A stretch of 33,987 nucleotides of DNA from Nitratireductor aquimarinus (GTDB lineage: Bacteria > Pseudomonadota > Alphaproteobacteria > Rhizobiales > Rhizobiaceae). Each line of letters starts with the position of its first letter. The first letter of the stretch is position 1. Positions 15,747-25,880 of this stretch are shown piece after piece. Position numbers and translations under genes: made by a program. Below the pieces are notes generated by a model. That model searched no databases. It was not told the origin of the DNA and was given only the letters and a program-made list of their open reading frames with translations. The stretch covers positions 1-33,987 of the forward strand of contig NZ_JAFKDE010000017.1 of the NCBI RefSeq assembly GCF_017255295.1, written 5' to 3'.

Positions 15747-16871
15747 CTATTCTCCGAAGGATTCGAAGAAGTCCTTCATACGTGAAAAGAAGCCTGCCGA
15801 CTGCGGGCTATTTTCCTTTGAAGAAATTTTCTCGAACTCTTCAAGAAGCTCACGCTGTTTTTTCGTGAGGTTTTGCGGCGTTTCTACGGCCACCTGAATG
15901 TAAAGATCGCCAACCTTGGTCTGTCGCAGCACGGGCATGCCCTTGCCGCTGAGGCGGAACTGGCGGCCGTTCTGGGTGCCTTCGGGCACTTTGACACGGG
16001 CCTGTGTTCCATCCAGCGTGGTGACCTCGAAAGAGCCGCCGAGTGCTGCCGTGGTCATCGAGATGGGCACCTTGCAGTAAAGGTCGGCGCCGTCGCGCTG
16101 GAAAAACTCGTGTGGTTTGACCGACAGGAAGATGTAGAGGTCGCCGGGCGGTCCGCCGCGCAGACCGGCCTCGCCCTCGCCGGCAAGGCGAATGCGCGTG
16201 CCGTCTTCGATGCCGGCCGGGATGTTGACCGAGAGCGAGCGCTCTTCGGCCACGCGGCCCTGTCCGGAGCACTTCTGGCAGGGGTCGGAAATGGTTTCGC
16301 CACGCCCCTGACACTGCGGGCAGGTGCGTTCGACGGAGAAGAAGCCCTGTGCGGCGCGCACACGGCCCGAGCCATGGCACATCTGACACTGGGTCGGAGA
16401 CGTGCCGGGCTTTGCGCCGGTGCCGGCGCAGTCGTCACAGGCCACGGCGGTTGGCACGCGGATCTGCCCGGTCTTGCCGGCGAACGCCTCTTCCAGCGTG
16501 ATTTCCATGTTGAAGCGCAGGTCTGCGCCATGCTGGCGACCGCCACGGCGACGCCCGCCGCCCATCATGTCGCCGAAAATGTCTTCGAAGATATCGGCGA
16601 AACCGCCGCCACCGCCGCCGAAGCCACCGCGTCCACCCATGCCGCCATTTTCAAAAGCAGCATGGCCGAACTGATCGTAAGCCGCACGCTTCTGCGGATC
16701 ACGCAGTGTTTCGTAGGCTTCGTTGACTTCCTTGAACTTCTCTTCCGCCTCGCCATCGCCAGGGTTGCGGTCCGGATGGTACCGCATGGCGAGTTTGCGA
16801 AAGGCGCTTTTAAGTTCCTTCTCGTCGGCGTTTCTCGACACGCTGAGCGTCTCGTAAAAATCTGCCTTCAT
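15747..16871 (-). CDS. dnaJ: Chaperone DnaJ (Hsp40)
   Basis: DnaJ delivers unfolded substrates to DnaK and stimulates its ATPase. The 374-residue protein has the J domain with HPD at 32-34, a Gly/Phe-rich linker (about 74-108), four CxxCxGxG zinc motifs ([32 protein letters not shown]) and the two C-terminal substrate domains. I chose the ATG at 16871, not the TTG before it. It is separated from dnaK by an acyltransferase gene and a strong terminator, so it probably needs its own promoter. An inverted repeat ATTCGC/GCGAAT (16940-16955) lies upstream. Confidence 0.97.
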   Translation of the reverse strand: MKADFYETLSVSRNADEKELKSAFRKLAMRYHPDRNPGDGEAEEKFKEVNEAYETLRDPQKRAAYDQFGHAAFENGGMGGRGGFGGGGGGFADIFEDIFGDMMGGGRRRGGRQHGADLRFNMEITLEEAFAGKTGQIRVPTAVACDDCAGTGAKPGTSPTQCQMCHGSGRVRAAQGFFSVERTCPQCQGRGETISDPCQKCSGQGRVAEERSLSVNIPAGIEDGTRIRLAGEGEAGLRGGPPGDLYIFLSVKPHEFFQRDGADLYCKVPISMTTAALGGSFEVTTLDGTQARVKVPEGTQNGRQFRLSGKGMPVLRQTKVGDLYIQVAVETPQNLTKKQRELLEEFEKISSKENSPQSAGFFSRMKDFFESFGE

Positions 16872-17026
16872 CAATGAGAGTCCCGCATAATCTGTTTGGA
16901 GCGAACACTGTTCCCCCGATCAGTGCCCGTTATTTAGGTATTCGCGACAGCGAATGCCATAGTTTGCGGCAGATTGCCAGCGGCACGGGGCATCACACGC
17001 CATGCGCGCAGGCATCCGGAACTCCG

Positions 17027-18124
17027 TCAGGCTGCTGCCACGTTCGTGCGCGGCTTCTGCCGACCGAGGCCGGCAGCATTCAGCAGATATCCAGAAAGCA
17101 CATTTTCGAAGAAGCGGAACGACGCCATGGCGACAAAAATCGTCAGAAGCATCACCGCGCCCGTATAGGCGAAAAACAGAGGGACCGAGGGCGACTGGAT
17201 ATAGTGCCCCCAGATGAAGGAGAAGAAAATGCTCTCCGTTACCGGGTGCCACAGATAGACGCCGAAGGAAACGGCCGCCGCCGGGCGCAGGAAGGCGGGA
17301 TAGGTGTAGCCATCGGGATTGTTGCGCTCCACGACGCCAGCCAGAAACACGGCGACCGCCAGGAGCAGAAGCGTCACATAGATGTCGAGCCGGAGCGCCA
17401 TGGAGGTGCAGGCGAGCAGGATTGCGACCCAGGCAGGCCAGCGGGCCGACACGGTCAGCGCGGAGCGCCTCACGAGCACGGCAAGAAGCGCGCCCAGCAC
17501 GAAATCGGCAAAGGTGCGGTAAGCGCCCCATGTGTCTGCCTGAACCCAGCTCTCGAAGGGCATGACGCCCGTGCGCACCATCAGTTCCAGAATGGCGTAG
17601 CAGGCGAACAGAAGGCCGAACAGGCCCGTGAGCCCGCCACGGCGATAAGCCATGATGATGACGGGCAGGAGAAGATAGGCAAACCACTCCGCGGAGAGAG
17701 ACCAGGAGACGAAATTGAAGGTGAGATGGTTTTCCACGCCCCAGGCCTGGATCAGCAGCAGGTTGGCGGGAAGGGCGCTCCAGTCGAAAAGGGCGGCTTC
17801 GCCACCGGTGCGGAGAACGCCGAGCGAGACCAGAAGGCCGATAAAGACGAAGTAGGACAGCGTCGCCAGGTGAAGCGGGTAAAGACGTATCAGCCGCTTG
17901 TAGAGATATATGCCGTAGCTCCGGGCATCGCGCACCTGATCGCCATAGCGCGAGAAGATGAGAAAGCCCGATATGATGAAAAACATGTCGAGCAGTGGCC
18001 GCAGCGCTTCCAGCTCGTTTTTCACCTGAAGCCCTTCGCCGGGCGCGAAGTGGCCGAAGTGGTAAAGCATGATCAGAAGCGCTGCCGCAAAGCGCCAGAT
18101 CTCATAAAGTCGATAGCGGATCAT
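17027..18124 (-). CDS. Acyltransferase family 3 membrane protein
   Basis: The 365-residue integral membrane protein has about ten hydrophobic segments and the N-terminal signature of acyltransferase_3 (OafA/NodX/ExoZ-like): RLYEIWRFAAALLIMLYHF with H22 likely catalytic, then MFFIISGFLIF and YLYKRLIRLYPLH. SWSLSAEWFAYLLLP and SFGVYLWHP are also typical. Such proteins O-acylate exported polysaccharides or lipids; there is no SGNH domain. The acceptor is unknown. The ATG at 18124 follows GGGGGG; a start at 18196 is in frame. Its place between dnaK and dnaJ is unusual and suggests an insertion. Confidence 0.9.
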   Translation of the reverse strand: MIRYRLYEIWRFAAALLIMLYHFGHFAPGEGLQVKNELEALRPLLDMFFIISGFLIFSRYGDQVRDARSYGIYLYKRLIRLYPLHLATLSYFVFIGLLVSLGVLRTGGEAALFDWSALPANLLLIQAWGVENHLTFNFVSWSLSAEWFAYLLLPVIIMAYRRGGLTGLFGLLFACYAILELMVRTGVMPFESWVQADTWGAYRTFADFVLGALLAVLVRRSALTVSARWPAWVAILLACTSMALRLDIYVTLLLLAVAVFLAGVVERNNPDGYTYPAFLRPAAAVSFGVYLWHPVTESIFFSFIWGHYIQSPSVPLFFAYTGAVMLLTIFVAMASFRFFENVLSGYLLNAAGLGRQKPRTNVAAA

Positions 18125-18300
18125 GAGCCCCCCGGCCAATCCAACAGATATTCTCGATCGCCCTGTGTCCGTTCGGACGCATAAAGGGCGATCCAAGTTA
18201 TTGATCGAGCATCGGAATAACCCGAAAACCGGATGCCGATTTTCGGTCCCACGCTCTAGTTTGCCGGCAATCTTATCGGGGGGATTCTTTAAAAGGCATG

Positions 18301-18332
18301 AAAAAAGCCCGGGGCGAAAACCCCGGGCTTTT
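18301..18332 (-). terminator. Strong Rho-independent terminator after dnaK
   Basis: AAAAGCCCGGGG (18303-18314) and CCCCGGGCTTTT (18321-18332) form a 12-bp perfect stem with a 6-base loop, followed on the minus strand by six T residues. The symmetry would allow it to act in both directions. Confidence 0.92.
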
Positions 18333-18352
18333 CAGATTCACTGCCTGAGCGA

Positions 18353-20266
18353 TCAGGCCGACTTCTTGTCGTCTTCGTCGATCTCTTCGAAATCGGCGTC
18401 AACGACATCGTCGCCGGAAGCCTTGGCGTCAGCCGCTGCGTCTGCCTCGGCAGCTTCGGTCTGGCTGGCCTCGTACATGGCCTGACCAAGCTTCATGGAA
18501 GCTTCGGCGAGGGTGTTGGTCTTCGCCTTGATGTCCTCGGCGTCGTCGCCCTCGACGGCCGTCTTCAGGTCGGCAAGCGCGTCTTCGATGGCCTTCTTCT
18601 CTTCCTCGGAGACCTTGTCGCCATATTCGCCAAGCGACTTCTCCGTGGAGTGGATGAGGGCCTCGGCCTGGTTCTTGGCTTCGACCGCCTCACGGCGCTT
18701 CTTGTCGGCCTCGGCGTTGGACTCGGCGTCCTTCACCATGTTGTCGATCTCATCGTCGCTGAGACCGCCGGAAGCCTGAATGCGGATCGCCTGCTCCTTG
18801 CCGGTGCCCTTGTCCTTCGCGGACACGTTCACGATGCCGTTGGCGTCGATGTCGAACGTGACCTCGATCTGCGGCACGCCGCGCGGTGCGGGCGGAAGAC
18901 CGGTCAGGTCGAAGCGGCCAAGGCTCTTGTTGTCCGCAGCCATTTCGCGCTCACCCTGGAACACGTTGATGGTCACGGCATTCTGATTGTCCTCGGCGGT
19001 CGAGAAGACCTGGCTCTTCTTGGTCGGGATCGTCGTGTTGCGGTCGATCAGGCGCGTGAACACGCCACCGAGCGTCTCGATGCCCAGCGAAAGCGGGGTC
19101 ACGTCGAGCAGCAGAACGTCCTTCACGTCACCCTGCAGAACACCGGCCTGAATGGCGGCGCCCATGGCGACCACTTCGTCCGGGTTCACACCCTTGTGCG
19201 GGTCCTTGCCGAAGAAGGCCTTCACGGTCTCCTGAACCTTCGGCATGCGGGTCATGCCGCCGACCAGAACCACTTCGTCGATCTCGCCAGCGTTGAGGCC
19301 GGCATCCTTCAGAGCGGCCTTACAGGGCTCGACCGTGCGCTTCACGAGGTCCTCGACGAGGCTCTCGAACTTGGCGCGGGTCAGCTTCATGGTCAGGTGC
19401 TTCGGACCCGACTGGTCGGCCGTGATGAAGGGCAGGTTGATTTCGGTCTGCGAAGCGGACGACAGCTCGATCTTGGCCTTCTCGGCAGCTTCCTTCAGGC
19501 GCTGCAGGGCAAGCTTGTCCTGCTGCAGGTCGATGCCCTGCTCTTTCTTGAACTCAGCCGCCAGGTACTCGACCAGACGCATGTCGAAGTCTTCACCGCC
19601 GAGGAAGGTGTCGCCATTGGTGGACTTCACCTCGAACACGCCGTCACCGATCTCGAGGATCGAAACGTCGAATGTGCCGCCGCCAAGGTCGTAAACGGCG
19701 ATGGTCTTGCCGTCTTTCTTGTCGAGACCATAGGCAAGCGCTGCTGCAGTCGGCTCGTTGATGATGCGCAGGACTTCAAGACCGGCGATCTTGCCGGCGT
19801 CCTTGGTGGCCTGACGCTGGGCGTCGTTGAAGTATGCGGGCACGGTGATGACGGCCTGCTCGACCTTCTCGCCGAGATAGGACTCAGCCGTTTCCTTCAT
19901 CTTCTGAAGGGTCATCGCCGAGATCTGCGAAGGCGAATAGGTCTCGCCATGGGCCTCAACCCATGCATCGCCATTGTCAGCCTTGACGATCTTGTAGGGG
20001 ACCAGCTTCTTGTCCTTCTCGACCGTGGGGTCGGAGAAGCGACGGCCGATCAGGCGCTTGATCGCGAAAAGGGTGTTTTCCGGGTTGGTGACAGCCTGAC
20101 GCTTGGCCGGCTGGCCGACGAGACGCTCGCCCGAATCCGTGAATGCCACGATGGACGGGGTGGTGCGTGCACCTTCCGCGTTCTCAATAACCTTCGCGTC
20201 CTTGCCATCCATGACGGCGACGCAGGAATTGGTCGTTCCGAGGTCGATACCGATTACTTTTGCCAT
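18353..20266 (-). CDS. dnaK: Chaperone DnaK (Hsp70)
   Basis: The 637-residue ATP-dependent chaperone is full length. It begins [15 protein letters not shown], has the nucleotide-binding motifs ([51 protein letters not shown]), the substrate-binding domain and the acidic tail [15 protein letters not shown]. The ATG at 20266 follows GGAGAGAAG. Transcription probably starts from an RpoH-type promoter at 20386-20417, giving a leader of about 110 bases, and ends at the strong terminator 21 bases beyond the stop. Confidence 0.98.
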   Translation of the reverse strand: MAKVIGIDLGTTNSCVAVMDGKDAKVIENAEGARTTPSIVAFTDSGERLVGQPAKRQAVTNPENTLFAIKRLIGRRFSDPTVEKDKKLVPYKIVKADNGDAWVEAHGETYSPSQISAMTLQKMKETAESYLGEKVEQAVITVPAYFNDAQRQATKDAGKIAGLEVLRIINEPTAAALAYGLDKKDGKTIAVYDLGGGTFDVSILEIGDGVFEVKSTNGDTFLGGEDFDMRLVEYLAAEFKKEQGIDLQQDKLALQRLKEAAEKAKIELSSASQTEINLPFITADQSGPKHLTMKLTRAKFESLVEDLVKRTVEPCKAALKDAGLNAGEIDEVVLVGGMTRMPKVQETVKAFFGKDPHKGVNPDEVVAMGAAIQAGVLQGDVKDVLLLDVTPLSLGIETLGGVFTRLIDRNTTIPTKKSQVFSTAEDNQNAVTINVFQGEREMAADNKSLGRFDLTGLPPAPRGVPQIEVTFDIDANGIVNVSAKDKGTGKEQAIRIQASGGLSDDEIDNMVKDAESNAEADKKRREAVEAKNQAEALIHSTEKSLGEYGDKVSEEEKKAIEDALADLKTAVEGDDAEDIKAKTNTLAEASMKLGQAMYEASQTEAAEADAAADAKASGDDVVDADFEEIDEDDKKSA

Positions 20267-20631
20267 ATCTTCTCTCCGCAAAGCAGACTGTCAGGACCCA
20301 TTCCGGCGTTCCAGATGACAGCCCCTGTTCACACGAAATTGCCGCAGCAGCGCCTCAGGACGAAACGCGCCAAACGGCTTCGTGGCGTATATAAGAATGG
20401 GATTTTTCAAGCGCAAGGCGGGATTTGCCCCGATTTGGCTTCGAAAGCGGGGTTCGGAGGCCGCGACCGGCGCTCTGACGCTTGCCCCACGCGGCGTTGA
20501 TGATGAAACGGAACGCTTCGGACTTTGAGGAAAAGTCAATTTGATCGGCTGCCGCTGATGTGAGAGCGGGTCGCCGAGGGGGGATTTGGCTCAGGCGATA
20601 ACCGCCGATCAAACTGACATCCGGGAAAATA
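20267..20631. other. 365-base divergent spacer between dnaK and the SleB-type gene
   Basis: It holds the dnaK heat-shock promoter and leader. Nearer the plus-strand gene is a short hairpin (GACTTT 20521-20526, AAAGTC 20532-20537) and TTGATC at 20540-20545 as a weak possible -35. I see no CIRCE element, no RNA gene and no credible coding region. Confidence 0.6.
20386..20417 (-). promoter_or_regulatory. Alphaproteobacterial heat-shock (RpoH) promoter of dnaK
   Basis: On the minus strand CTTG (20417-20414) is followed after 18 bases by CTTATATACG (20395-20386). This fits the consensus CTTG-N17/18-CyTATnTnnG reported for Agrobacterium and relatives. A second CTTGAA at 20411-20406 lies within the spacer. 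Confidence 0.75.
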
Positions 20632-21255
20632 ATGGTCCGAAGATTCGTGTTCTGGGGGCTCGTTGTGTCGTTCCTGCTCCAGGCAGGCTGTATCTGGGAG
20701 AACGAAGAAAAGAAGGCTGGCGCGAAGAGAGCACCGATCAGGCTGCCGGTCGCCATGGCGCTCAGGGCGGCGCAGAAGCCCGCCGCCGTGGAGGACGCCC
20801 TTGTGGCAATCAATCGCCTTGCGGAGCGCACCTGTCTGGCCACCGCCATCTACTACGAGGCGCGGGGAGAAACGGTGAGCGGGCAGAAGGCCGTCGCGAT
20901 GGTGATCTTCAACAGAAGCAGGTCGCCTGCATATCCGCCCAGCATTTGTGGCGTGGTCTTTCAAAATGCGCGCTGGCGCAATCGCTGCCAGTTTTCATTC
21001 GCCTGCACAGGCATTTCACTGGTGCCGAAAGATGCCGAAGCCTGGCAGCTCGCATTCAGGATCGCCAAGGCCCGATACTCCTGCGCACCCGAATGCAACA
21101 ATTACACGCTGGTCGACAAAACCAACTATCTGGCCGTCGACGCCACGCATTACTATGCCAATTATGTCAGCCCCAGATGGGCTAAACAGATGCACAGGCA
21201 TGGCCAGATCGGGCGACACATCTTCCTGTCGCCCCGGTCCGCCGACGGAGTCTGA
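20632..21255 (+). CDS. Exported SleB-type cell-wall hydrolase
   Basis: The 207-residue protein has an N-terminal hydrophobic signal (5-17) ending LLQAGC, possibly a lipobox with C20, although Gln at -3 is atypical. The Hydrolase_2 (SleB/CwlJ) domain starts near residue 64: LAERTCLATAIYYEARGE, with E76 the likely catalytic acid, GQKAVAMVIFNR, PPSICGVVFQ and NNYTLVDKTNYLAVDATHYYANYV. It should cleave peptidoglycan glycan strands. Six or more cysteines suggest disulphides in the periplasm. It converges on the Gfo/Idh/MocA gene; the 33-base gap contains a small GC hairpin (GCCGC/GCGGC, 21263-21277). Confidence 0.9.
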   Translation: MVRRFVFWGLVVSFLLQAGCIWENEEKKAGAKRAPIRLPVAMALRAAQKPAAVEDALVAINRLAERTCLATAIYYEARGETVSGQKAVAMVIFNRSRSPAYPPSICGVVFQNARWRNRCQFSFACTGISLVPKDAEAWQLAFRIAKARYSCAPECNNYTLVDKTNYLAVDATHYYANYVSPRWAKQMHRHGQIGRHIFLSPRSADGV

Positions 21256-21288
21256 AAGTGCCGCCGCACCCTGCGGCAGCGGCTTCTG

Positions 21289-22275
21289 CTAGACTGTCTC
21301 CCAGCCATCATGGGTGGCGGCGCGATAGATGGCGTCTATGAGTTTCTGGTTCTTCACCGAATCCTCGAGCGTGAAGATCGCCGCCTCTTCGCCCCGCGCC
21401 GCCCGCGCGATGGCTTCCGCCTGCAGGCGGTACTGCCGGGCGCGGGGAAAACGGTGGACGCTGGCGCTGTTGTGATCGGCGCTGAACACGGTAACGCGGG
21501 TATCGCCATAGTCCGGGGTGTTGAAGGGGGCGTTGACCTCGATGAACCCCTTGTCGCCATGGAACACCATCGACTGTCTGAGCGCCATCTGCGTCGACAC
21601 GTAGAAGGTCAGTTCGAAGTTGCCGAAATCGGCCTTGGCGCTGGCGTAGATGTCGGTGCCGAAATTCGGGTCGCGCTCCACCATCGCCTGCACGCGCTGC
21701 GGCTCGCTGCCGGTTGCAAAGCGGGTGGTGACCGTGGGGTAGACGCCAATGTCGGGCAGCCCGCCACCGCCAAGCTCCGGCTTGTTGCGCATGTTGTCGG
21801 GGTCGACATTGTGATAGCAGAACACGCCCTGTACATGCCGCAGCCGGCCGATGGCGCCTTCGGCGATCAGGTCACGCACCTTGTGCCATTGCGGGTGGTA
21901 AGTGACCATGAAAGCTTCCGAGACGACGACATTGTTCCGGTCGCGCGCCTCGATGACGCGGGCAATGTCCTTTGCATCGAGCGCCAGCGGCTTTTCGACC
22001 AGCACGTGCTTGCCGGCGTCGGCCGCCCTGATGGCCCAGTCCACATGATCGGAGGTCGGCAGCGGGATGTAGACGCCGTCCACATCCGGCGAGGCGAGAA
22101 GCGCGTCGTAGGACGAGAAGGTGTGCGGAATGCCGAAGCGCGCAGCCAGCGCCTGCGCTTTGGCCTCATCGCGGCTGGCAATCGCCGTCACCACGCCGTT
22201 TTCGGCATCCTGGATCTGCGGAATAACCTGCTCGCGACCGATCTTGGCCGTCGAAAGAACGCCCCAACGCAACAT
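21289..22275 (-). CDS. Gfo/Idh/MocA family oxidoreductase
   Basis: The 328-residue protein has an N-terminal Rossmann domain (GVLSTAKIG at 5-13), the conserved EKP (94-96) with a catalytic-type Lys, and a C-terminal substrate domain with [12 protein letters not shown]. It should use NAD(P) to oxidise or reduce a sugar, inositol or related polyol; the substrate is not evident. GGAGAG precedes the ATG. No sugar transporter or catabolic gene is adjacent. The pheT terminator lies upstream, so this gene needs its own promoter. Confidence 0.92.
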   Translation of the reverse strand: MLRWGVLSTAKIGREQVIPQIQDAENGVVTAIASRDEAKAQALAARFGIPHTFSSYDALLASPDVDGVYIPLPTSDHVDWAIRAADAGKHVLVEKPLALDAKDIARVIEARDRNNVVVSEAFMVTYHPQWHKVRDLIAEGAIGRLRHVQGVFCYHNVDPDNMRNKPELGGGGLPDIGVYPTVTTRFATGSEPQRVQAMVERDPNFGTDIYASAKADFGNFELTFYVSTQMALRQSMVFHGDKGFIEVNAPFNTPDYGDTRVTVFSADHNSASVHRFPRARQYRLQAEAIARAARGEEAAIFTLEDSVKNQKLIDAIYRAATHDGWETV

Positions 22276-22328
22276 GGATTCTCCTCTCCTCGTCTCTGGA
22301 GGGCAAACCCTATCGGTCTGTTCGGCAA

Positions 22329-22357
22329 AAGAAAAGGCGGCTCAATGGCCGCCTTTT
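22329..22357 (-). terminator. Rho-independent terminator after pheT
   Basis: AAAAGGCGGC (22332-22341) and GCCGCCTTTT (22348-22357) form a perfect stem with a 6-base loop. The minus-strand transcript continues with CTTTTG, giving a T-rich tail 21 bases beyond the pheT stop. Confidence 0.85.
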
Positions 22358-22377
22358 CAAGGTTCTGAACAAGCGCT

Positions 22378-24783
22378 CTAACCGCGCAGCGTGCCGCCGG
22401 TCTGCTTGCCGACATTGGCCACGATGCGGCCGGCGATGGCTTCGAGTTCCTCGTCCGTCAGCGTCTTTTCGCGCGGCTGGATCGAGACTTCGATGGCGAC
22501 CGACTTCTTGTCTTCGCCGAGCGATGCGCCCTCGAAGATGTCGAACACGCGCACGGCGGTCACGAGCTTCTTGTCGGCTGCCGCAGCTGCCCGCTCGATG
22601 GTTGCCGCCTCGACCGATTTGTCGACCACAAAGGCGAAATCGCGGCGCACGAGCTGGAAGGGTGAAAGCTCCAGGCGCGGCTTGGTGCGCGTTGCCTTCG
22701 CCTTGGGCTCGGGGATCGTGTCGATGAACACCTCGAAACCGCAGATCGGTCCTTCGGCGTCCAGCGCCTCCAGCGTGCGCGGGTGAATCTCACCGAACGT
22801 GGCGAGCACGATCTTGGGTCCAAGGCGGATCGTGCCTGAGCGGCCCGGGTGATACCAGTCCGGACCACCGGCCACGATCTGCAGCTTGTCGACAGGTGCG
22901 CCCGCTGCCTCGAGAGCGGCCAGCGCATCGGCCTTGGCGTCGAACACGCCGACCGCTTCGCTGTTGCCCGACCAGTGACGCCCGGAGCCGTCCATCTTTG
23001 CCGTGCCGCGGCGGATGCCGCCGGCAACCCGGCGCTGGCCGGCATAGCTGTCATTCTCATAGGTGCTCGACACCTCGAACAGAGCCACATCGGCAAAGCC
23101 GCGCGCTGCATTGCGCTGGGCGGCTGCGATCAGGCCCGGCAGCAGCGAGGGGCGCATGTCCGACATGGCTGCGGCAATCGGGTTGGAGAGCTTGAGCGAT
23201 GCATCGCCACCACCGAAGAGCTTCGCCTGCGCTTCATCGATGAAGGTCCAGGTCACGGCTTCCATCATGCCGCGCACGGCAAGAGCGCGCCGCGCATTGC
23301 GGGTGCGGTTCTGCAGGACGGTGAGGATCTGGCTGTTGACCGCGCCGTGGGAGGAGAGGGGCTCGGGCGCGATCTCGTTCACGCCGTGAATGCGCATCAC
23401 CTCTTCCACCAGATCGGCCTTGCCGTCGATGTCCGGCCGCCAGGACGGCACGGAAACCTCAAGCACGTCGCTCTCGCCCGTGGAGGCGAAGCCGAGACGC
23501 TGGAGAATGTCCTTGCTCTCGGCGCTCGACACATCGAGACCGGTCAGGCGCTTCACCTCGCTCACCGGGAAGGTGATGCTGCGCGGCTCGTAGCCCTGAT
23601 AGCCGACCACGCGGCTTTCGCTCGGCTCGCCGCCGCACAGGTCCAGAACGAGCCGGGTGGCGACTTCAAGACCGGGCTCCATCATCTCCGGGTCCGCGCC
23701 GCGCTCGAAGCGGTAGCGCGCATCGGTGATGATGCCGAGATCGCGGCCGGTGCGGGCGATGTTCATCGCGTCCCAGAGGGCGGATTCGATCAGCACGTCC
23801 GTGGTGTTCTCATCGCAGCCCGAGTGCTCGCCGCCCATGATGCCGGCAATCGACTCGACGCCATTGCCATCGGCGATGACGCACATCTCCGGTGTGAGTT
23901 TGTACGTGCGCTCGTCAAGCGCCAGAACCGTCTCGCCTTCTTTGGCCCGGCGCACGGTGAGGTCGCCCTTCACCTTGGCGGCGTCGAAGACGTGGAGCGG
24001 GCGGCCAAGATCGAAGGTCACGTAGTTGGTGATGTCGACCAGCGCGTTGATCGGGCGCAGGCCAATCGCCGTCAGACGCTGCTGCATCCATTTGGGCGAG
24101 GGGCCGTTCTTCACACCGCGCACGAGACGCAGCGCGAAGCCGGGGCAAAGCTCCGGTGCTTCGATGGTCAGCTCGACAGGGCACGCGCCCTTGCCGGCAA
24201 CCGGCGCAATGGGCGCATCCTTGAGCGTGCCAAGGCCGGCAGCCGCCAGATCGCGGGCAATGCCATGCACGCCGGTGCAGTCGGGACGGTTCGGCGTCAG
24301 GCCGATCTCGATCACCGGGTCGTCAAGGTTCGCCCAGCTTGCGAACGAAGTGCCGACGGGGGCGTCTTCGGGCAGGTCGATGATGCCGTTGTGCTCGTCC
24401 GACATCTGCAGCTCGCGTTCCGAGCACATCATGCCGTGGCTTTCCACGCCGCGGATCTTGCCGACGGAGAGCGTCACGTCGATGCCGGGCACATAAGCGC
24501 CGGGCGCCGCGAACGCGCCGACAAGGCCCGCACGCGCATTGGGCGCGCCGCAGACCACCTGAACCGGCTTGCCGTCGCCCGTGTCGACGGAAAGAACCCG
24601 CAGCCGGTCGGCATCGGGATGCTGCTCGGCCGTCAGAATCTTCGCGATCACGAACGGCTTCAGCGACGCCTTGTCGTCCACCTCTTCGACCTCAAGGCCG
24701 ATCATGGTGAGCTTCTCGACGATCTCGTCGAGCGTGGCGTCGGTCTCAAGGTGCTCCTTGAGCCAGGAGAGCGTGAATTTCAT
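22378..24783 (-). CDS. pheT: Phenylalanyl-tRNA synthetase beta subunit
   Basis: PheT forms the alpha2-beta2 enzyme with PheS that charges tRNA-Phe; the beta subunit binds tRNA and edits Tyr-tRNA-Phe. The 801 residues are full length. Visible parts are the N-terminal [12 protein letters not shown], the EMAP-like tRNA-binding domain (about 40-150, [11 protein letters not shown]), the B3/B4 editing region, B5 (about 400-475) and the C-terminal FDX-ACB anticodon-binding domain (from about 705, [15 protein letters not shown]). AAGGAGA lies 6 bases before the ATG. It starts 11 bases after pheS. Confidence 0.97.
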   Translation of the reverse strand: MKFTLSWLKEHLETDATLDEIVEKLTMIGLEVEEVDDKASLKPFVIAKILTAEQHPDADRLRVLSVDTGDGKPVQVVCGAPNARAGLVGAFAAPGAYVPGIDVTLSVGKIRGVESHGMMCSERELQMSDEHNGIIDLPEDAPVGTSFASWANLDDPVIEIGLTPNRPDCTGVHGIARDLAAAGLGTLKDAPIAPVAGKGACPVELTIEAPELCPGFALRLVRGVKNGPSPKWMQQRLTAIGLRPINALVDITNYVTFDLGRPLHVFDAAKVKGDLTVRRAKEGETVLALDERTYKLTPEMCVIADGNGVESIAGIMGGEHSGCDENTTDVLIESALWDAMNIARTGRDLGIITDARYRFERGADPEMMEPGLEVATRLVLDLCGGEPSESRVVGYQGYEPRSITFPVSEVKRLTGLDVSSAESKDILQRLGFASTGESDVLEVSVPSWRPDIDGKADLVEEVMRIHGVNEIAPEPLSSHGAVNSQILTVLQNRTRNARRALAVRGMMEAVTWTFIDEAQAKLFGGGDASLKLSNPIAAAMSDMRPSLLPGLIAAAQRNAARGFADVALFEVSSTYENDSYAGQRRVAGGIRRGTAKMDGSGRHWSGNSEAVGVFDAKADALAALEAAGAPVDKLQIVAGGPDWYHPGRSGTIRLGPKIVLATFGEIHPRTLEALDAEGPICGFEVFIDTIPEPKAKATRTKPRLELSPFQLVRRDFAFVVDKSVEAATIERAAAAADKKLVTAVRVFDIFEGASLGEDKKSVAIEVSIQPREKTLTDEELEAIAGRIVANVGKQTGGTLRG

Positions 24784-24794
24784 GGTCTATCTCC

Positions 24795-25880
24795 TTAAGC
24801 GCTGAGGCCGCCGAAAAGCGTCGGCAGGTCGAGCGGGCGGAAGCCGTAATGCTCCAGCCAGCGCACATCCGCGTCGAAGTAATCGCGCAGGTCAGGCATG
24901 CCGTATTTCAGCGTGGCGATGCGGTCGATGCCCATGCCCCAGGCAAAGCCCTGATACTCGTCCGGATCGAGACCGCAGGCGCGCAGCACATTGGGGTGCA
25001 CCATTCCGCAGCCGAGGATCTCCATCCAGTCATTGCCCTCGCCGAAGCGCACTTCGCCCGGCTGCGAGCGGTCGCACTGGATGTCCACTTCCAGGCTCGG
25101 CTCGGTGAAGGGGAAGAAGGACGGGCGGAAGCGCATGTTCAGCTGCGGCACCTCGAAGAAGGATTTGCAGAATTCCTGCAGGACCCACTTCATGTTGGCG
25201 ACATTGGCCGTCTTGTCGATCACCAGCCCTTCGAGCTGGTGGAACATGGGCGAGTGCGTCGCATCGGAATCCTGACGGTAGGTCTTGCCCGGAATGACGA
25301 TGCGGATCGGCGGTTCCTGGGCTTCCATCGTGTGGATCTGAACAGGCGAGGTGTGCGTGCGCAGGAGTTTGCGCTCACCCTTCTCATCCGGCGGGAAGAA
25401 GAAGGTGTCGTGCATCTCGCGGGCCGGATGGCCTTCGGGGAAGTTAAGCGCCGTGAAGTTGTAATAGTCGGTCTCGATGTCCGGACCTTCGGCGATGGCG
25501 AAGCCCATATCGGCGAAGATGGCCGTGATCTCGTCGATCACCTGGCTGATCGGGTGGATGCGGCCGCGCTCGGCCGGCGGGCGGCGTACGGGCAGGGTCA
25601 CATCGACCTTCTCACGCTCCAGCCGGGCATCGATGGCGGCTTCGCGCAGCTCGGTGCGCCTTGTGGTCAGCGCTTCGGTGACGCGCGCCTTGAGACCGTT
25701 GATCGCCGGGCCCATCACCTGCCGCTCTTCCGGCGACATGGAGCCGAGCGTCTTCAGCATCTGCGAGACCGAGCCCTTTTTGCCGAGCGTCGCAACGCGC
25801 ACCGCCTCGATCTCCTGCTCGTCGGCGGCCGTGGCGATCTGCCCGGCGATGGTCTTTTCCAGTTCTTCGAGTTCGCTCAT
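24795..25880 (-). CDS. pheS: Phenylalanyl-tRNA synthetase alpha subunit
   Basis: The 361-residue catalytic subunit has an N-terminal coiled coil (about 1-85) and a class II aminoacyl-tRNA synthetase core: motif 1 near [10 protein letters not shown], motif 2 around [19 protein letters not shown] with FHQLEGLV, and motif 3 [12 protein letters not shown]. It forms phenylalanyl-adenylate and charges tRNA-Phe. Its ATG overlaps the TGA of the upstream kinase-like gene, implying coupled translation. That leaves no separate leader peptide or attenuator directly before pheS, unlike enteric bacteria. Confidence 0.97.
   Translation of the reverse strand: MSELEELEKTIAGQIATAADEQEIEAVRVATLGKKGSVSQMLKTLGSMSPEERQVMGPAINGLKARVTEALTTRRTELREAAIDARLEREKVDVTLPVRRPPAERGRIHPISQVIDEITAIFADMGFAIAEGPDIETDYYNFTALNFPEGHPAREMHDTFFFPPDEKGERKLLRTHTSPVQIHTMEAQEPPIRIVIPGKTYRQDSDATHSPMFHQLEGLVIDKTANVANMKWVLQEFCKSFFEVPQLNMRFRPSFFPFTEPSLEVDIQCDRSQPGEVRFGEGNDWMEILGCGMVHPNVLRACGLDPDEYQGFAWGMGIDRIATLKYGMPDLRDYFDADVRWLEHYGFRPLDLPTLFGGLSA

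Noticed and set aside
18650-20500. A long open frame (about 616 codons) antisense to dnaK
   Set aside because: It mirrors the biased codon use of dnaK, has low-complexity His/Leu/Gly/Asp-rich translation and no recognisable domain. The same applies to the long antisense frames over pheT (22849-24798), trpB (31966-33477), gshB and comM.
20267-20631. CIRCE element (HrcA operator) before dnaK
   Set aside because: No TTAGCACTC-N9-GAGTGCTAA-like repeat is present; an RpoH-type promoter explains regulation better.
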